DNA of 35,596 nt. Source: Pseudomonadota bacterium. GTDB lineage: Bacteria; Pseudomonadota; Gammaproteobacteria; UBA4575. The DNA is taken from contig VXPJ01000063.1 of the NCBI GenBank assembly GCA_009839635.1, forward strand, positions 1-35,596, read 5' to 3'. Below the pieces are notes generated by a model. It was given only the letters and a program-made list of their open reading frames with translations. It was not told where the DNA came from and searched no databases. A program made the translations under genes and the position numbers. Positions 9,496 to 20,000 of this stretch are shown here, piece after piece. The stretch's first letter is position 1; each line of letters begins with the position of its first letter.

Positions 9496-12400
9496 CTGCT
9501 TTACAAACTCTCCTTGATGATTTCCGTTCCTCTGCGAAGACCGAGCGCGAGAAAGGCAGCTATTTTGAAGAACTGATTGTTCAATATCTTCAAGCTGAGC
9601 CACTCTATCTAGACCGGTACAGTAATGTATGGCCGTATGCCGAATGGGCTAGGGGGGAGGGTAAAGAGTATGGAAGAGGCGCCTCGGATGAAGGCATCGA
9701 TCTGGTGGCAAAGACTCGATGCACAGGTGACTATCATGCCATCCAGTGCAAGTTCTATGACCCCGACCACATCATCGCAAAATCTGACATCGATAGTTTT
9801 TTTACAGCCTCAGGGCAGAAGCCGTTTGTGCATCGGATTATCGTGGCCTCGACCGATAAATGGAATGAAAAAGCAGACAAGGCACTTGAGTATCAACAGC
9901 CCCCGGTCACCAAAATCGATTTAGCGGCATTGGAAGCTAGCTGGATTGACTGGTCGAAGTTTGCGCCTGGCAGAGCTCCCGCACTGAAAGAACAAAAGAT
10001 GCTGAGGCCTCACCAAAAAGAGGCCCTGAAGCAGGTGTGTGGCGGACTAAAAAATGCGGACCGGGGCAAGATGATCATGGCCTGCGGGACCGGCAAGACG
10101 TTCGTGGCCCTGAAAATCGCTGAACAGATGGCAGGCCCGGGAAAGCGAGTGTTGTTCATGGTCCCGAGCCTGGCCTTGATGTCGCAGGCCCTGACGGAGT
10201 GGACCCAGGAAAAAAGCATTCCCATGCACAGTTATGCTGTGTGTTCGGACACGCATGTTGGTAAAAAACGCAAGCGCTCCGAAGAGCGTGTGGAGATGCT
10301 TGTACACGAACTGCGGTATCCGGCTACGACCACTGCATCCAGTCTGGCAGCAGAAATGGAGGGACGCCATGACAAGAACCACATGAGCGTGGTGTTTTCG
10401 ACCTACCATTCCATTGACGTATTGCACAAGGCCCAAAGTGAATATGGGTTGGACGCTTTTGACCTGATCATCTGCGATGAGGCACATCGCACCACGGGAG
10501 CTACCTTCGAAGGTGACGATGAAAGTCATTTCGTCCGGGTGCATGACAATGCGTACATCCAAGGTGCGAAACGCCTCTACATGACCGCCACACCACGCAT
10601 CTATGGAGACGTCTCCAAAGCCAAGGCCGAAGACAGCGAGATCACCCTCTGTTCCATGGATGACAAGAATCTGTATGGCGAGGAACTGCATGTGCTCAGT
10701 TTTTCAGAAGCCGTACAGCGTGACCTGTTGGTGGATTACAAGGTCATCGTGCTGGCTATGGACGAAGCCCATATCAGCAAACGTCTGCAAAACCTGCTGG
10801 CCGATGCGGACAACCAGCTCCGCGTGGATGATGCAGCCAAAATCGTGGGCTGCTGGAAGGCCTTGAGCAAGGAAGACCTGCAGGATGAGTCAGTGTTGGA
10901 TACGACTCCCATGCGACGGGCCGTAGCCTTCTGTCAGGTCATTGAACATCAACCGGGTAAAACCAAAACCCACAAGGTGAGCTCAAAGCACATCGCCACC
11001 ATGTTCCAGCCCGTAGTGGAGGAATACCAAGCGCTGGAGGATACAGCATCCTCTGTGGTGTGTGAGGCTGAGCATGTGGATGGCAGCATGAATGCCAGCA
11101 TCAAGGAATCCAAGCTGGCCTGGCTCAAGTCTGACCCCCCTGAAAATCACTGTCGGATTCTGTCCAATGTGCGTTGCCTGTCCGAGGGCGTCGATGTCCC
11201 GGCCCTGGATGCCGTGCTGTTTCTGACCCCTCGCAACAGCCAGGTGGATGTCGTGCAGTCCGTGGGGCGGGTGATGCGCAAGGCCCCGGGCAAGGAGCGC
11301 GGGTATGTGATCCTGCCTGTGGTGATTCCAGCGGGTGTCCTACCCAATGAGGCGTTGAACGACAACAAGGCGTACCGGGTGGTCTGGCAGGTCCTGCAGG
11401 CACTGCGTTCACACGATGACCATTTTGATGCGTTCGTGAACAAGCTGGACCTGGTGGGTCAGGAGAACCGCAAGATGGAAGTGATTGCCATCACCGACAA
11501 TCTCCAAAAACCTTCAGCTAGGGAGAAGCGTACTGGCAAGGGTCACACCATAGGCAAGCAGGAAAAGACTTATCCCAAGGATGATCAACCCGCTCTCCAG
11601 TTCGAGGTAGGGGACATCGAACGGGCCATCTATGCCAAAGTGGTACAGAAGTGTGGCCGCAGGCTGTACTGGGAAGAATGGGCCACAGATATCGCAGAGA
11701 TTGCCCAAACCCACATCACCCGAATCACCACGATCGTCTGCAATGCAGCCAATGCTAGGGAAGCGAAAGCATTCCAGGCCTTTGCGGATGAGTTGCGGGA
11801 TGACCTGAACGACAGCATCGCGGACGAAGAAGTCATCGAGATGTTGGCCCAGCACCTGATCACCAAACCGGTGTTTGACGCGCTTTTTGAGGATGCCGAC
11901 TTCACGAGCCAGAACCCGGTATCCAAGGCCATGCAGGGTGTGCTGGATGTGCTGCAGGAACATCACTTGGAAAAGGAAGCCGAGACCCTGAACCGGTTCT
12001 ACCAGAGTGTCCGTATGCGGGCCTCAGGTATCGAAACGATAGAAGGAAAGCAGCGTATCGTGGTTGAGCTGTACGACAAGTTTTTCCGCAATGCCTTCCC
12101 GCGCATGACGGAGCGTCTGGGGATCGTGTACACCCCGATCGAGGTGGTGGACTTCATCATCCATTCTGTTAACGATTTGTTGCAGCAGGAGTTTGGGCAA
12201 AGGCTAGGGTCAAAAGGTGTACATATCCTGGATCCATTCGTTGGGACCGGCACCTTCATTACTCGACTGATGCAAAGCGGCCTGATCAAAACGGAAGAAT
12301 TGTCGCACAAGTACAAGCATGAAATTCACGCCAATGAGATTGTATTGCTGGCCTACTACATTGCGGCGGTCAATATCGAGACGGTATACCACAGCCTTGT

Positions 12401-14408
12401 CAGGAAAAAAGGTCTTGCGTATCAGCCTTTTGAAGGAATTTGTCTGACCGACACCTTCCAGATGTATGAGTCCGAGGACTTGCTGGATGCATTCCTGCCG
12501 GACAACTCGGAACGGCGTAAACGGCAGGTGGCCTTGCCCATCAAGGTCATCATGAGCAACCCGCCTTATTCAGCCGGACAGAGAAGTGCTAACGATAATG
12601 CACAAAATATTGCTTATCCATCGTTAGATAAGCGCATTGAGGAAACATACGCAAAGTATTCTGAAGCAGCGAACATACAAAACCTTTATGACAGCTACAT
12701 TCGGGCTATACGGTGGGGCTCGGACCGACTCGGTGATGCTGGAGTGATGGCCTATGTAACCAACGCCGGCTGGGTCGATGGGAATGCTATGGATGGGTTG
12801 CGCAAATGTCTGGTGGAAGAGTTTTCAAGCCTGTATGTATTTCATCTGAGAGGTAACCAGAGAACTTCGGGCGAAACATCTCGAAAAGAAGGTGGCAAAA
12901 TTTTTGGTGGTGGCAGTCGTGCACCAATCGCAATCACGGTGCTGGTGAAAAATTCCAATAGCAAGGAACCAGGCAAAATACATTTTCATGATATTGGGGA
13001 TTATCTCAGTCGCGAGGAGAAGCTCGATATCGTTCGAAAATTTGGAAACATCAAAGGGATAACTGAGCGAGGTGGCTGGCGAACTATTGTGCCTGATGAA
13101 AACCATGACTGGTTGAATCAGGTAGATCCAGACTTTGATCGATTTTTGGTCCTAGGTGAAAAGAAAAACAAGTCAGCGCTTCGAATGTTCAAGAATTTTT
13201 CCTTAGGTATAGGAACTAATCGCGATGCCTGGTGTTACAACGCATCCCGAAAAAAACTTGAGCAAAACATTCAAACGACAATAGACAACTACAACACAGA
13301 ACGGGAAAGGTATATTAAGGCTTCAGCTAACAAAAAGATTGATTTGGATGCTTTTGTTGATAATGACCCTACGAAAATTAAGTGGTCAAGCTCATTGAAA
13401 CAATACCTACAGAGAAAAGTATGTTTGAAGTTTACTGATGGAGAAGCACTGATTGCTACCTATCGGCCTTTTTCTAAGCAGTGGATGTATTACGAACGTC
13501 ATCTTAATCACCGAGTTGGACAAATGCCTAAGATTTTTCCGAATGCACAAGCGGAGAACCGGGTGATTTGTATTACAGGCATTGGTGCTACAGCTGGATT
13601 TTCTGCACTGATGGTAGATGCAATACCAAATCTACACACTTTAGACTCAGGACAATGTTTTCCCCTTAAGCTCTATAAAAAGACAGAAGAAGGTAACGAT
13701 GAAGATTTATTTGTGGGTCAAGACGATACACAGTACCAAGTTCAAGACGGAATCAGCGATGAAGCGCTAGCGCATTTTCAGACGGCATATCCTGGAGAAA
13801 CTATCAACAAAGAAGATATGTTCTATTATCTGTATGGAGTTTTACACTCAGAGGATTATCGCACTAGGTATCGAAATAATCTGATGAAACAACTGCCTCG
13901 GCTTCCTGTAATCTCGGACGTTACGGATTTTCGAGCTTTCTTGGCTGCTGGATATGCATTGACAGAATTGCACCTGGGGTATGAAACTGTCGATCCATGG
14001 CCAGTGACGATCAACGATGGGAAAGGTCTGCCAGATGGCATAGAACCTGAACGTCTATATCGTGTTGAAAAGATGAAATTTGGTAGAGGTCATGGTGCCA
14101 AAAAAGATCGGACCAGGATTGTCTACAATCCCTATATCACAATCTCTGGTATTCCCTTGGAGGCTTATGACTATGTTGTCAATGGCAAGCCTGCCATTCA
14201 GTGGGTGATGGAGCGCCAGTGTGTGAAAACTGACAAGGTCAGCGGGCTTGTAAACGATGCCAACCGCTATGCGATTGAGACGGTGGGAAGCCCCGCTTAT
14301 CCGCTGGAATTGCTACAACGCATTATTCGGGTATCCACGGAAACTTTAAAGGTGGTCGGAGCTCTGAATCCCGAAGCATGTGACCACGGATTAAGAAGGA
14401 ACTCATAA
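9492..14408 (+). CDS. Type ISP-like single-polypeptide restriction-modification enzyme (Mrr-like nuclease + SF2 helicase + N6-adenine methyltransferase + target recognition region)
   Basis: 1638 aa; N-terminal GIDLVAKTRCTGDYHAIQCKFY (Mrr-like), ACGTGKTFVALKIAE Walker A, ICDEAHRTTG DEAH box, DPFVGTGTFI (MTase motif I), MSNPPYSAGQ (MTase motif IV). Confidence 0.92.
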   Translation: MTALQTLLDDFRSSAKTEREKGSYFEELIVQYLQAEPLYLDRYSNVWPYAEWARGEGKEYGRGASDEGIDLVAKTRCTGDYHAIQCKFYDPDHIIAKSDIDSFFTASGQKPFVHRIIVASTDKWNEKADKALEYQQPPVTKIDLAALEASWIDWSKFAPGRAPALKEQKMLRPHQKEALKQVCGGLKNADRGKMIMACGTGKTFVALKIAEQMAGPGKRVLFMVPSLALMSQALTEWTQEKSIPMHSYAVCSDTHVGKKRKRSEERVEMLVHELRYPATTTASSLAAEMEGRHDKNHMSVVFSTYHSIDVLHKAQSEYGLDAFDLIICDEAHRTTGATFEGDDESHFVRVHDNAYIQGAKRLYMTATPRIYGDVSKAKAEDSEITLCSMDDKNLYGEELHVLSFSEAVQRDLLVDYKVIVLAMDEAHISKRLQNLLADADNQLRVDDAAKIVGCWKALSKEDLQDESVLDTTPMRRAVAFCQVIEHQPGKTKTHKVSSKHIATMFQPVVEEYQALEDTASSVVCEAEHVDGSMNASIKESKLAWLKSDPPENHCRILSNVRCLSEGVDVPALDAVLFLTPRNSQVDVVQSVGRVMRKAPGKERGYVILPVVIPAGVLPNEALNDNKAYRVVWQVLQALRSHDDHFDAFVNKLDLVGQENRKMEVIAITDNLQKPSAREKRTGKGHTIGKQEKTYPKDDQPALQFEVGDIERAIYAKVVQKCGRRLYWEEWATDIAEIAQTHITRITTIVCNAANAREAKAFQAFADELRDDLNDSIADEEVIEMLAQHLITKPVFDALFEDADFTSQNPVSKAMQGVLDVLQEHHLEKEAETLNRFYQSVRMRASGIETIEGKQRIVVELYDKFFRNAFPRMTERLGIVYTPIEVVDFIIHSVNDLLQQEFGQRLGSKGVHILDPFVGTGTFITRLMQSGLIKTEELSHKYKHEIHANEIVLLAYYIAAVNIETVYHSLVRKKGLAYQPFEGICLTDTFQMYESEDLLDAFLPDNSERRKRQVALPIKVIMSNPPYSAGQRSANDNAQNIAYPSLDKRIEETYAKYSEAANIQNLYDSYIRAIRWGSDRLGDAGVMAYVTNAGWVDGNAMDGLRKCLVEEFSSLYVFHLRGNQRTSGETSRKEGGKIFGGGSRAPIAITVLVKNSNSKEPGKIHFHDIGDYLSREEKLDIVRKFGNIKGITERGGWRTIVPDENHDWLNQVDPDFDRFLVLGEKKNKSALRMFKNFSLGIGTNRDAWCYNASRKKLEQNIQTTIDNYNTERERYIKASANKKIDLDAFVDNDPTKIKWSSSLKQYLQRKVCLKFTDGEALIATYRPFSKQWMYYERHLNHRVGQMPKIFPNAQAENRVICITGIGATAGFSALMVDAIPNLHTLDSGQCFPLKLYKKTEEGNDEDLFVGQDDTQYQVQDGISDEALAHFQTAYPGETINKEDMFYYLYGVLHSEDYRTRYRNNLMKQLPRLPVISDVTDFRAFLAAGYALTELHLGYETVDPWPVTINDGKGLPDGIEPERLYRVEKMKFGRGHGAKKDRTRIVYNPYITISGIPLEAYDYVVNGKPAIQWVMERQCVKTDKVSGLVNDANRYAIETVGSPAYPLELLQRIIRVSTETLKVVGALNPEACDHGLRRNS

Positions 14409-14417
14409 TGCAGTCGT

Positions 14418-17400
14418 CTAGACAACCTTTCGGTCCTTAGCAGACCACTGAAAAAATGAACGGTGTATTTGGTCATGAGCTTGGTAGATTCGTTCTCTGG
14501 CAGTATTGTGGAGCATCTCATAACCTTCCATCTTCTTCATCCAGTCCCGTTCTCCCCAGTTGCACCAGACCAGTACTTGGCGTGTATCGGTTAGGTAACG
14601 CCGAAGAAGATCGGCACGGATATATAAAAGACTGTGCCGATCTCCCTTCCACCCGTCCCCGGCCTCTCGATAGAGAGTTCCGGGTTTTCCCTTCGAGTCA
14701 TAGAAATCGATCTCGCGATTCTTGCTCGCTAGGCGAAGACGCTGAATTAAACTGGGTGCTGGAAGATTGAAGTCCGAGAAATCGTTGTGCAAAGAATGGT
14801 AAGACTCCCAGCCAAAGTGAATGTACGGGATTTCAATCCGAATGCCTGGGACGTGACGCATTTCCTGGCTCGGGCCGGATAGTTCGAAAGATAAGTTGCC
14901 CGTCTCCTCTCCTTCGCCAGTCATCAAATTTATTGTGACGTTGATTGGTGGAGTTTTCTCTTTCGTATTCACGCGCACTTGTTGATCAAGCGCTTCCTCG
15001 ATTTGTCGACGGTACCGGCCGTTCCGCTGGCAGAGGTGCCGCGCATAGTTCTGACGACGTCCGGCCTCCCCCGCGTAGAGATAGTGTTCAGTAACTCCTG
15101 AGGGGATCTTGCGATTCCCAGGGTATTGCACCGCAAGGAACTTCTCTTTGAAACTGCGTACATCTTTGCGCGCGATGAGCACTCCACGCAAGAAAGCAAA
15201 GAGCTCTCGATCGTGGCTCTCGTCGACTCCACAAATATGCCCTTCCACTAGCACCCACTCGCCTTGGTGTCCGTTAATCTCCGGGACCACGAGTAGCGGG
15301 CGCCAGTTCGGTGTGAACCCGCCCTCGACCCAGGCTTCAGTAGATACATCCGGATCGCCAAACAAGTCTGGAATTGGCGGAGTCCAGTGGGGTGGGTGCT
15401 TCGGAAAACTTGGATCAACCCCGCAATCGGGTGTTCTCTCCTCCACACGCCAATCCGGCAACTTTCTTTTGGAGTCACGTTCGCCCCACATCTCATAATA
15501 GGCAATCCACGAGTACTTCTTGCCGTACCGATCCACCTTCTTCTCATCGCGTACATTCCATGACGCATTGCTTATCTCGGCATCGATATCTTTGAACTGC
15601 TCTGCTCGGTACCCCAGGTCAAAAATGCGTCGCTCGATCTTCGCGCGGACCCGAGCGTAATCTGGATTCTTGTAGTCGTAGTTACCCCGGTCGGGGATCA
15701 GGCTTCCGATTGTGTAGTTGCCGAAATCCATTTGAATGGCATGACCAATAGCTTCTTCCACAGTTTGATCAGGCGTGCCGTCACTCGCAAATGCCGATGG
15801 GATGTTCGGAAACGGCGCAGCAAGGTTCCGGCTAGCGGTTTTTGGCAGTGCGACGCAACTGACGCGCTGAGCGATCTCGATAATGCCGAGCGCGTGGTCT
15901 CGCGTCAGGGCATGGTGGGTCGCATTGCACGCACGGGGTCCGAACATCTTTTGATAGAGGGTATTTGCCAGGTCCCCTAGCAGGGGCCGAAATTTGGGTG
16001 CTTCCTCCGAGTCCACCAAGGACATGGTTGCCCCGTACGCAGCTGCCAACATGCGTTCCGGCACATAAGGATCATTGAATTCAAGGCTTGTCACGACATG
16101 GGTGAAAAGCACATCGGGAAACCTTTCGCCGATCAACACAAGTGCCTTTGTTGCCAAGTCGCGGTCACTTCGAACGACCGTTGTAAGGACCAGGGAGAGC
16201 AGTACAACTAGCTCTGTCGCGGAGCGCTTCGTCATGTTCGCCTCGTTGAGCTTCCCCGCCCAGGTCAATAGACGGTGAATGGTGGGTGACACGTGCCTTC
16301 GCCGAAGGTATTCGGACCACTGAAGGTCACGGTCAGGCATCGGATAACGCGCCAGAAAATTGTAAAGACGACGTGCGTGGTACGGATGCTTTGGCTTCGT
16401 AGAAACGGCAGCCAATGCGTCGACCATTTGCTCCCACGCCCACGATCCGGCGTTCAGATAACAGTTGATGAGGTGCTGTGTACCCTCGGTGAATGCTGCA
16501 GGGTTGCGCCAAAACATCCCTTCGATGAAAGGGTCGAAGTATGCACTCGGATTCTGGGCTCTTTTAGGCAACACGAAGAACAGTTCACGCTGCTTGGGCG
16601 GAAGTTGCTTTCCCACTCGCTCCGGAAATTCGGTAATCAGCGCCTGCGCCCAGCCCGGCTCTTTGTACTCTTGGCCATATCGGTTTGATATCCTGAAGAT
16701 TTGGGCGAGTGGGGAATTTCCCGTAAAGCTGCGCTTGATCGTCGCAGCCGAAGAAACATCGAGATGCGCTTTCAGCAAATGCCGTGCGATCAAGTGATCG
16801 CTGAATCGTTGATAGGGGAGCCGAAAGACAATCCGTGACTTGTGCCCGGATTGCGTCGAGTACCAGACGACATCCTCTTCGATAAGGCCATTTATTCGTA
16901 GCGCCTCAAGAAGCTGACACCGCTGTACCGGTCTCAATGCCGGGTAGTTGGCGGCGACAATGCGATCGGCCTCCGATCGAAGAACATAGCTGCGCATCTT
17001 CACTGCCATGCACGGCGCAAAGCCGGCAACCCGTCTGTCGGCAATCTGATCGCTTCCCTTCAGCAATCCCCAGCACCCCTTGGTTTTCAGGCCATGTTGG
17101 CACTCAATCAATTTGCCAACACCATTGACAAACGATTCGAGAATATAAGTCATTCCCTTTTGACCTGAGGCTATGCCTGCGAATCCCTGTGCCAACTTGC
17201 TACCTGTAAGGTTTTGAAGTGATTGGCAGATCAGCTTCAGCGTAAGCGGTCGTGAGAATTCTCTGTCCAGCAGCGGCACTTCAGGCAGCAGAAGGTTGTA
17301 GTGCTGGAAGAAGGCGGCTTGGGCGTCAAATTCCTGACCGTCGAAACCGAGGTGTTTGACCTTGTGGAATTTCTCCAAGTCTTTCTGCTTGATCGCTATG

Positions 17401-18311
17401 GTCTCAAACGGTGTTCGGCACGTGACAATCAAACCAATGTGCGGGCGGTCTGCAATGAGCACTTGAAGGGTGGTAACGGCTTTTCGCCATTCACGACGAT
17501 TACCTTCGTTTACACCGTCCAGAATGACGACCGCTCGCTCTGCTTTCTTGCACATCAATTGTTCAAGTCGGTCGAATACCTCAGTTGCCGTGCGCCCTGT
17601 TTCAATCCGGGAACAGATTTCTGTGACAACGCTGCCTTGAAAGTTCTTGGCAAGAACGAGAATAGTGGCTTGGCCTTGACCGATTCGCTCTTTGGTGAAA
17701 TCGCACAGCAGATGTGTCTTGCCCGTGCCCCATTCGCCGCTAACCAAGAGATTCGGATCAGACAGGACTTTGAACGCCGGGCTCTGGGTGTACTACTTCT
17801 CATCTCGCACGATAGCCAAACAGCGGCCGATATCATTCATGTTTCTGCGGATAGTGTTGCGCTCAGACGAGTGCCCGTTATCTCTGTTGGCCCGCTGCAG
17901 CTTGGTCTCTTCCGCACGCCAGTGATCCATATCTGCTAATAGACCGGATTCAATGCTAGAGAGAAGATCCGACCACTCTCCTCCCGCATCTGCTTCGCCC
18001 ATGCGCAGTCGATCCATCATCGGTGACAAGAAGGCGCGTGCATCATCGGCTCGCTGCTTTAGCACATCGGCCCTCTGGCTGCAGTGCTTGGCATGGTCCC
18101 AAGCCTTGGAAAACTGATCGAGCACCGACTGAAATCTCACACGAGCGCCTGCTCCGCAGGCGACGTTCTCGATCGTGATGAAAAGTGATTGGATTTTGAG
18201 ATTCGGCGCGTCAGGATCGATCCCGGGCGTATATCTCTGTCCGGCTTGCTGAATCTGATCTTTGCTGAGCGCAGTCAGTGCTGCCAAGAATGAGTCGTAA
18301 GACGGAGGCAT
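14418..18311 (-). pseudogene. Large STAND/Avs-like P-loop NTPase, single frame interrupted by one in-frame TAG at 17795-17793
   Basis: The ORFs 17793..18320 and 14418..17747 lie in the same reverse frame. Manual translation across the gap reads ...GRCLAIVRDEK*YTQSPAFKVLSDPNLLVSGEWGTGKTHLLCDF.... Walker A GEWGTGKTH, Walker B-like RAVVILDGVNEG, sensor-like LIVTCRTPFE. The 'start' at 17747 is only a TTG inside the conserved LLVSGEWGTGKT segment. The likely true start is ATG 18311. Functional status (pseudogene versus split or readthrough gene) is unresolved. Confidence 0.75.
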
Positions 18312-18486
18312 CGAACGCAACCCCTGATTAGAGTCTTTCTCAATGTAAGTTGATCAATTGTATTAATAAGATTTTCACAAGCTGCAACGGTACCAATTTC
18401 AGATAAATCAAATAGTCAATAGTTTTGCTAGCTCTGAAAAATGCAGTGTGCCTGCGGAGCCAGATATCGCGTCTCGATGCAGACCT

Positions 18487-19995
18487 TCAGCGGTCCTCGC
18501 CCTGGCTGCCTGATTCCGGCTTCATCTGCGGAAACAGGATGACATCACGGATGTTGGGTGAATCAGTCAGCAGCATGACAAGGCGATCCACCCCGATACC
18601 CTCCCCTGCAGTAGGAGGCAGACCATATTCCATGGCACGGACGTAATCGGCATCGTAACTCATGGCCTCCTCATCACCGCTTTCCTTCTCTGCGGCCTGC
18701 AATTTGAAGCGTTCAGACTGGTCCTCCGGGTCGTTCAGTTCAGAGAACCCATTGGCTATTTCCCTTCCGCCCACAAAAAACTCGAACCTGTCTGTCACCG
18801 ATGGATCATTGTCATTTTTCCGAGCAAGTGGAGAAACATCAGTTGGAAATGCCGTGATGAACGTAGGGTCCCGAAGATGTGCTTCGACGGTCTTTTCAAA
18901 GATCTCGATTTGCACTTTGCCAAGCCTGTAGTTTGACTCGATTGGAACTCCCAGTTGCGTAGCTGCCCTTTTCGCACCAGCAAGCGAATCCAGCTGATCC
19001 GAATTCAGTACGGAATTGAAATGCAATATGGACTCTTTCACGGTCATCCGATGAAAAGGTTTGGAGAAATCGAAGGTCTCGTCCCCGTATTGCACAGACA
19101 GCTTACCCAGTACTTCGCTGCAAACCCGACGCATCATCTTCTCGGTGAGGACCATCAGATCGCGAAAATCAGAGTACGCCTGGTAAAACTCCAGCATAGT
19201 AAATTCGGGGTTATGCTGGGTGGACAATCCCTCATTGCGAAAATTCCGGTTGATCTCAAAAACCCGTTCCACGCCCCCAACCACCAGCCGTTTCAGATAT
19301 AACTCGGGCGCCACACGCATGTACAAAGGTCTCCCAAGCGCGTTGTGATAGGTCTTGAACGGCCTTGCAGCAGCACCTCCTGCAATGGTTTGCATCATAG
19401 GTGTCTCGACTTCAACAAATTTACGCCTGACCAGAAATTGTCGCAGGCACCGGATAATTGCGGTGCGCTTTTCCAAGACCTCACGCGAACTCCGGTTCAT
19501 GATCAAGTCGACATAGCGTTGCCGGTACCGCTGCTCCTGATCAGTCAATCCATGGAATTTTTCAGGCAAGGGCCGCAGTGACTTGGTCAGCAACACAGCG
19601 GACTGGATCTTTACATACAGATCTCCCTTGCCGGATTTGTGCACAGGGCCGGTCACGCCCACGATGTCCCCAATATCCCAAGCATCGACATCCTGAACGA
19701 GTGATTCAGATGAACTCTTGCGATCAAGATAGGCTTGTATGCGGCCTGTCATATCCTGCAACACCAGGAAGGAAGCTCGCTTTCCCATGATGCGCGCACC
19801 GATGGCCACACACTTATTCAGCTCAACGAGCTCATCCTTTGATTTCTCCGAAAGCGTGTCCTGCAGATTCCGGGCAAAAGCGTTTCTTCGAAAGTGATTC
19901 GGAAAGGCGGTACCTTTCTTTCTCAGCACATCCAGCTTTGCACGCCTTTGGGCTATCAGCCTGTTCTCGTCCTGAGCCTGGTCTTCTTCCTGCAT
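18487..19995 (-). CDS. lysS: Lysyl-tRNA synthetase, class II
   Basis: 502 aa; FRNEGLSTQHNPEFTMLEFYQAY (class II motif 2), GIGVDRLVMLLTDSPNIRDVILFPQMKPE (motif 3). Confidence 0.97.
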   Translation of the reverse strand: MQEEDQAQDENRLIAQRRAKLDVLRKKGTAFPNHFRRNAFARNLQDTLSEKSKDELVELNKCVAIGARIMGKRASFLVLQDMTGRIQAYLDRKSSSESLVQDVDAWDIGDIVGVTGPVHKSGKGDLYVKIQSAVLLTKSLRPLPEKFHGLTDQEQRYRQRYVDLIMNRSSREVLEKRTAIIRCLRQFLVRRKFVEVETPMMQTIAGGAAARPFKTYHNALGRPLYMRVAPELYLKRLVVGGVERVFEINRNFRNEGLSTQHNPEFTMLEFYQAYSDFRDLMVLTEKMMRRVCSEVLGKLSVQYGDETFDFSKPFHRMTVKESILHFNSVLNSDQLDSLAGAKRAATQLGVPIESNYRLGKVQIEIFEKTVEAHLRDPTFITAFPTDVSPLARKNDNDPSVTDRFEFFVGGREIANGFSELNDPEDQSERFKLQAAEKESGDEEAMSYDADYVRAMEYGLPPTAGEGIGVDRLVMLLTDSPNIRDVILFPQMKPESGSQGEDR

Positions 19996-20000
19996 CCTGC

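Noticed and set aside
10047-10691. 214-aa reverse ORF inside the Type ISP gene
   Set aside because: Antisense shadow of a strongly conserved helicase region (Walker A, DEAH on the forward strand).
17747-17747. TTG at 17747 as the genuine start of an 1109-aa protein
   Set aside because: It falls within the conserved strand preceding the P-loop (LLVSGEWGTGKT), removing residues that should be part of the domain; more likely an internal codon. Kept open only as a reinitiation hypothesis.
17301-17939. 212-aa forward ORF antisense to the NTPase
   Set aside because: Covers the Walker A/B coding region of the reverse-strand gene; no recognisable motif of its own.
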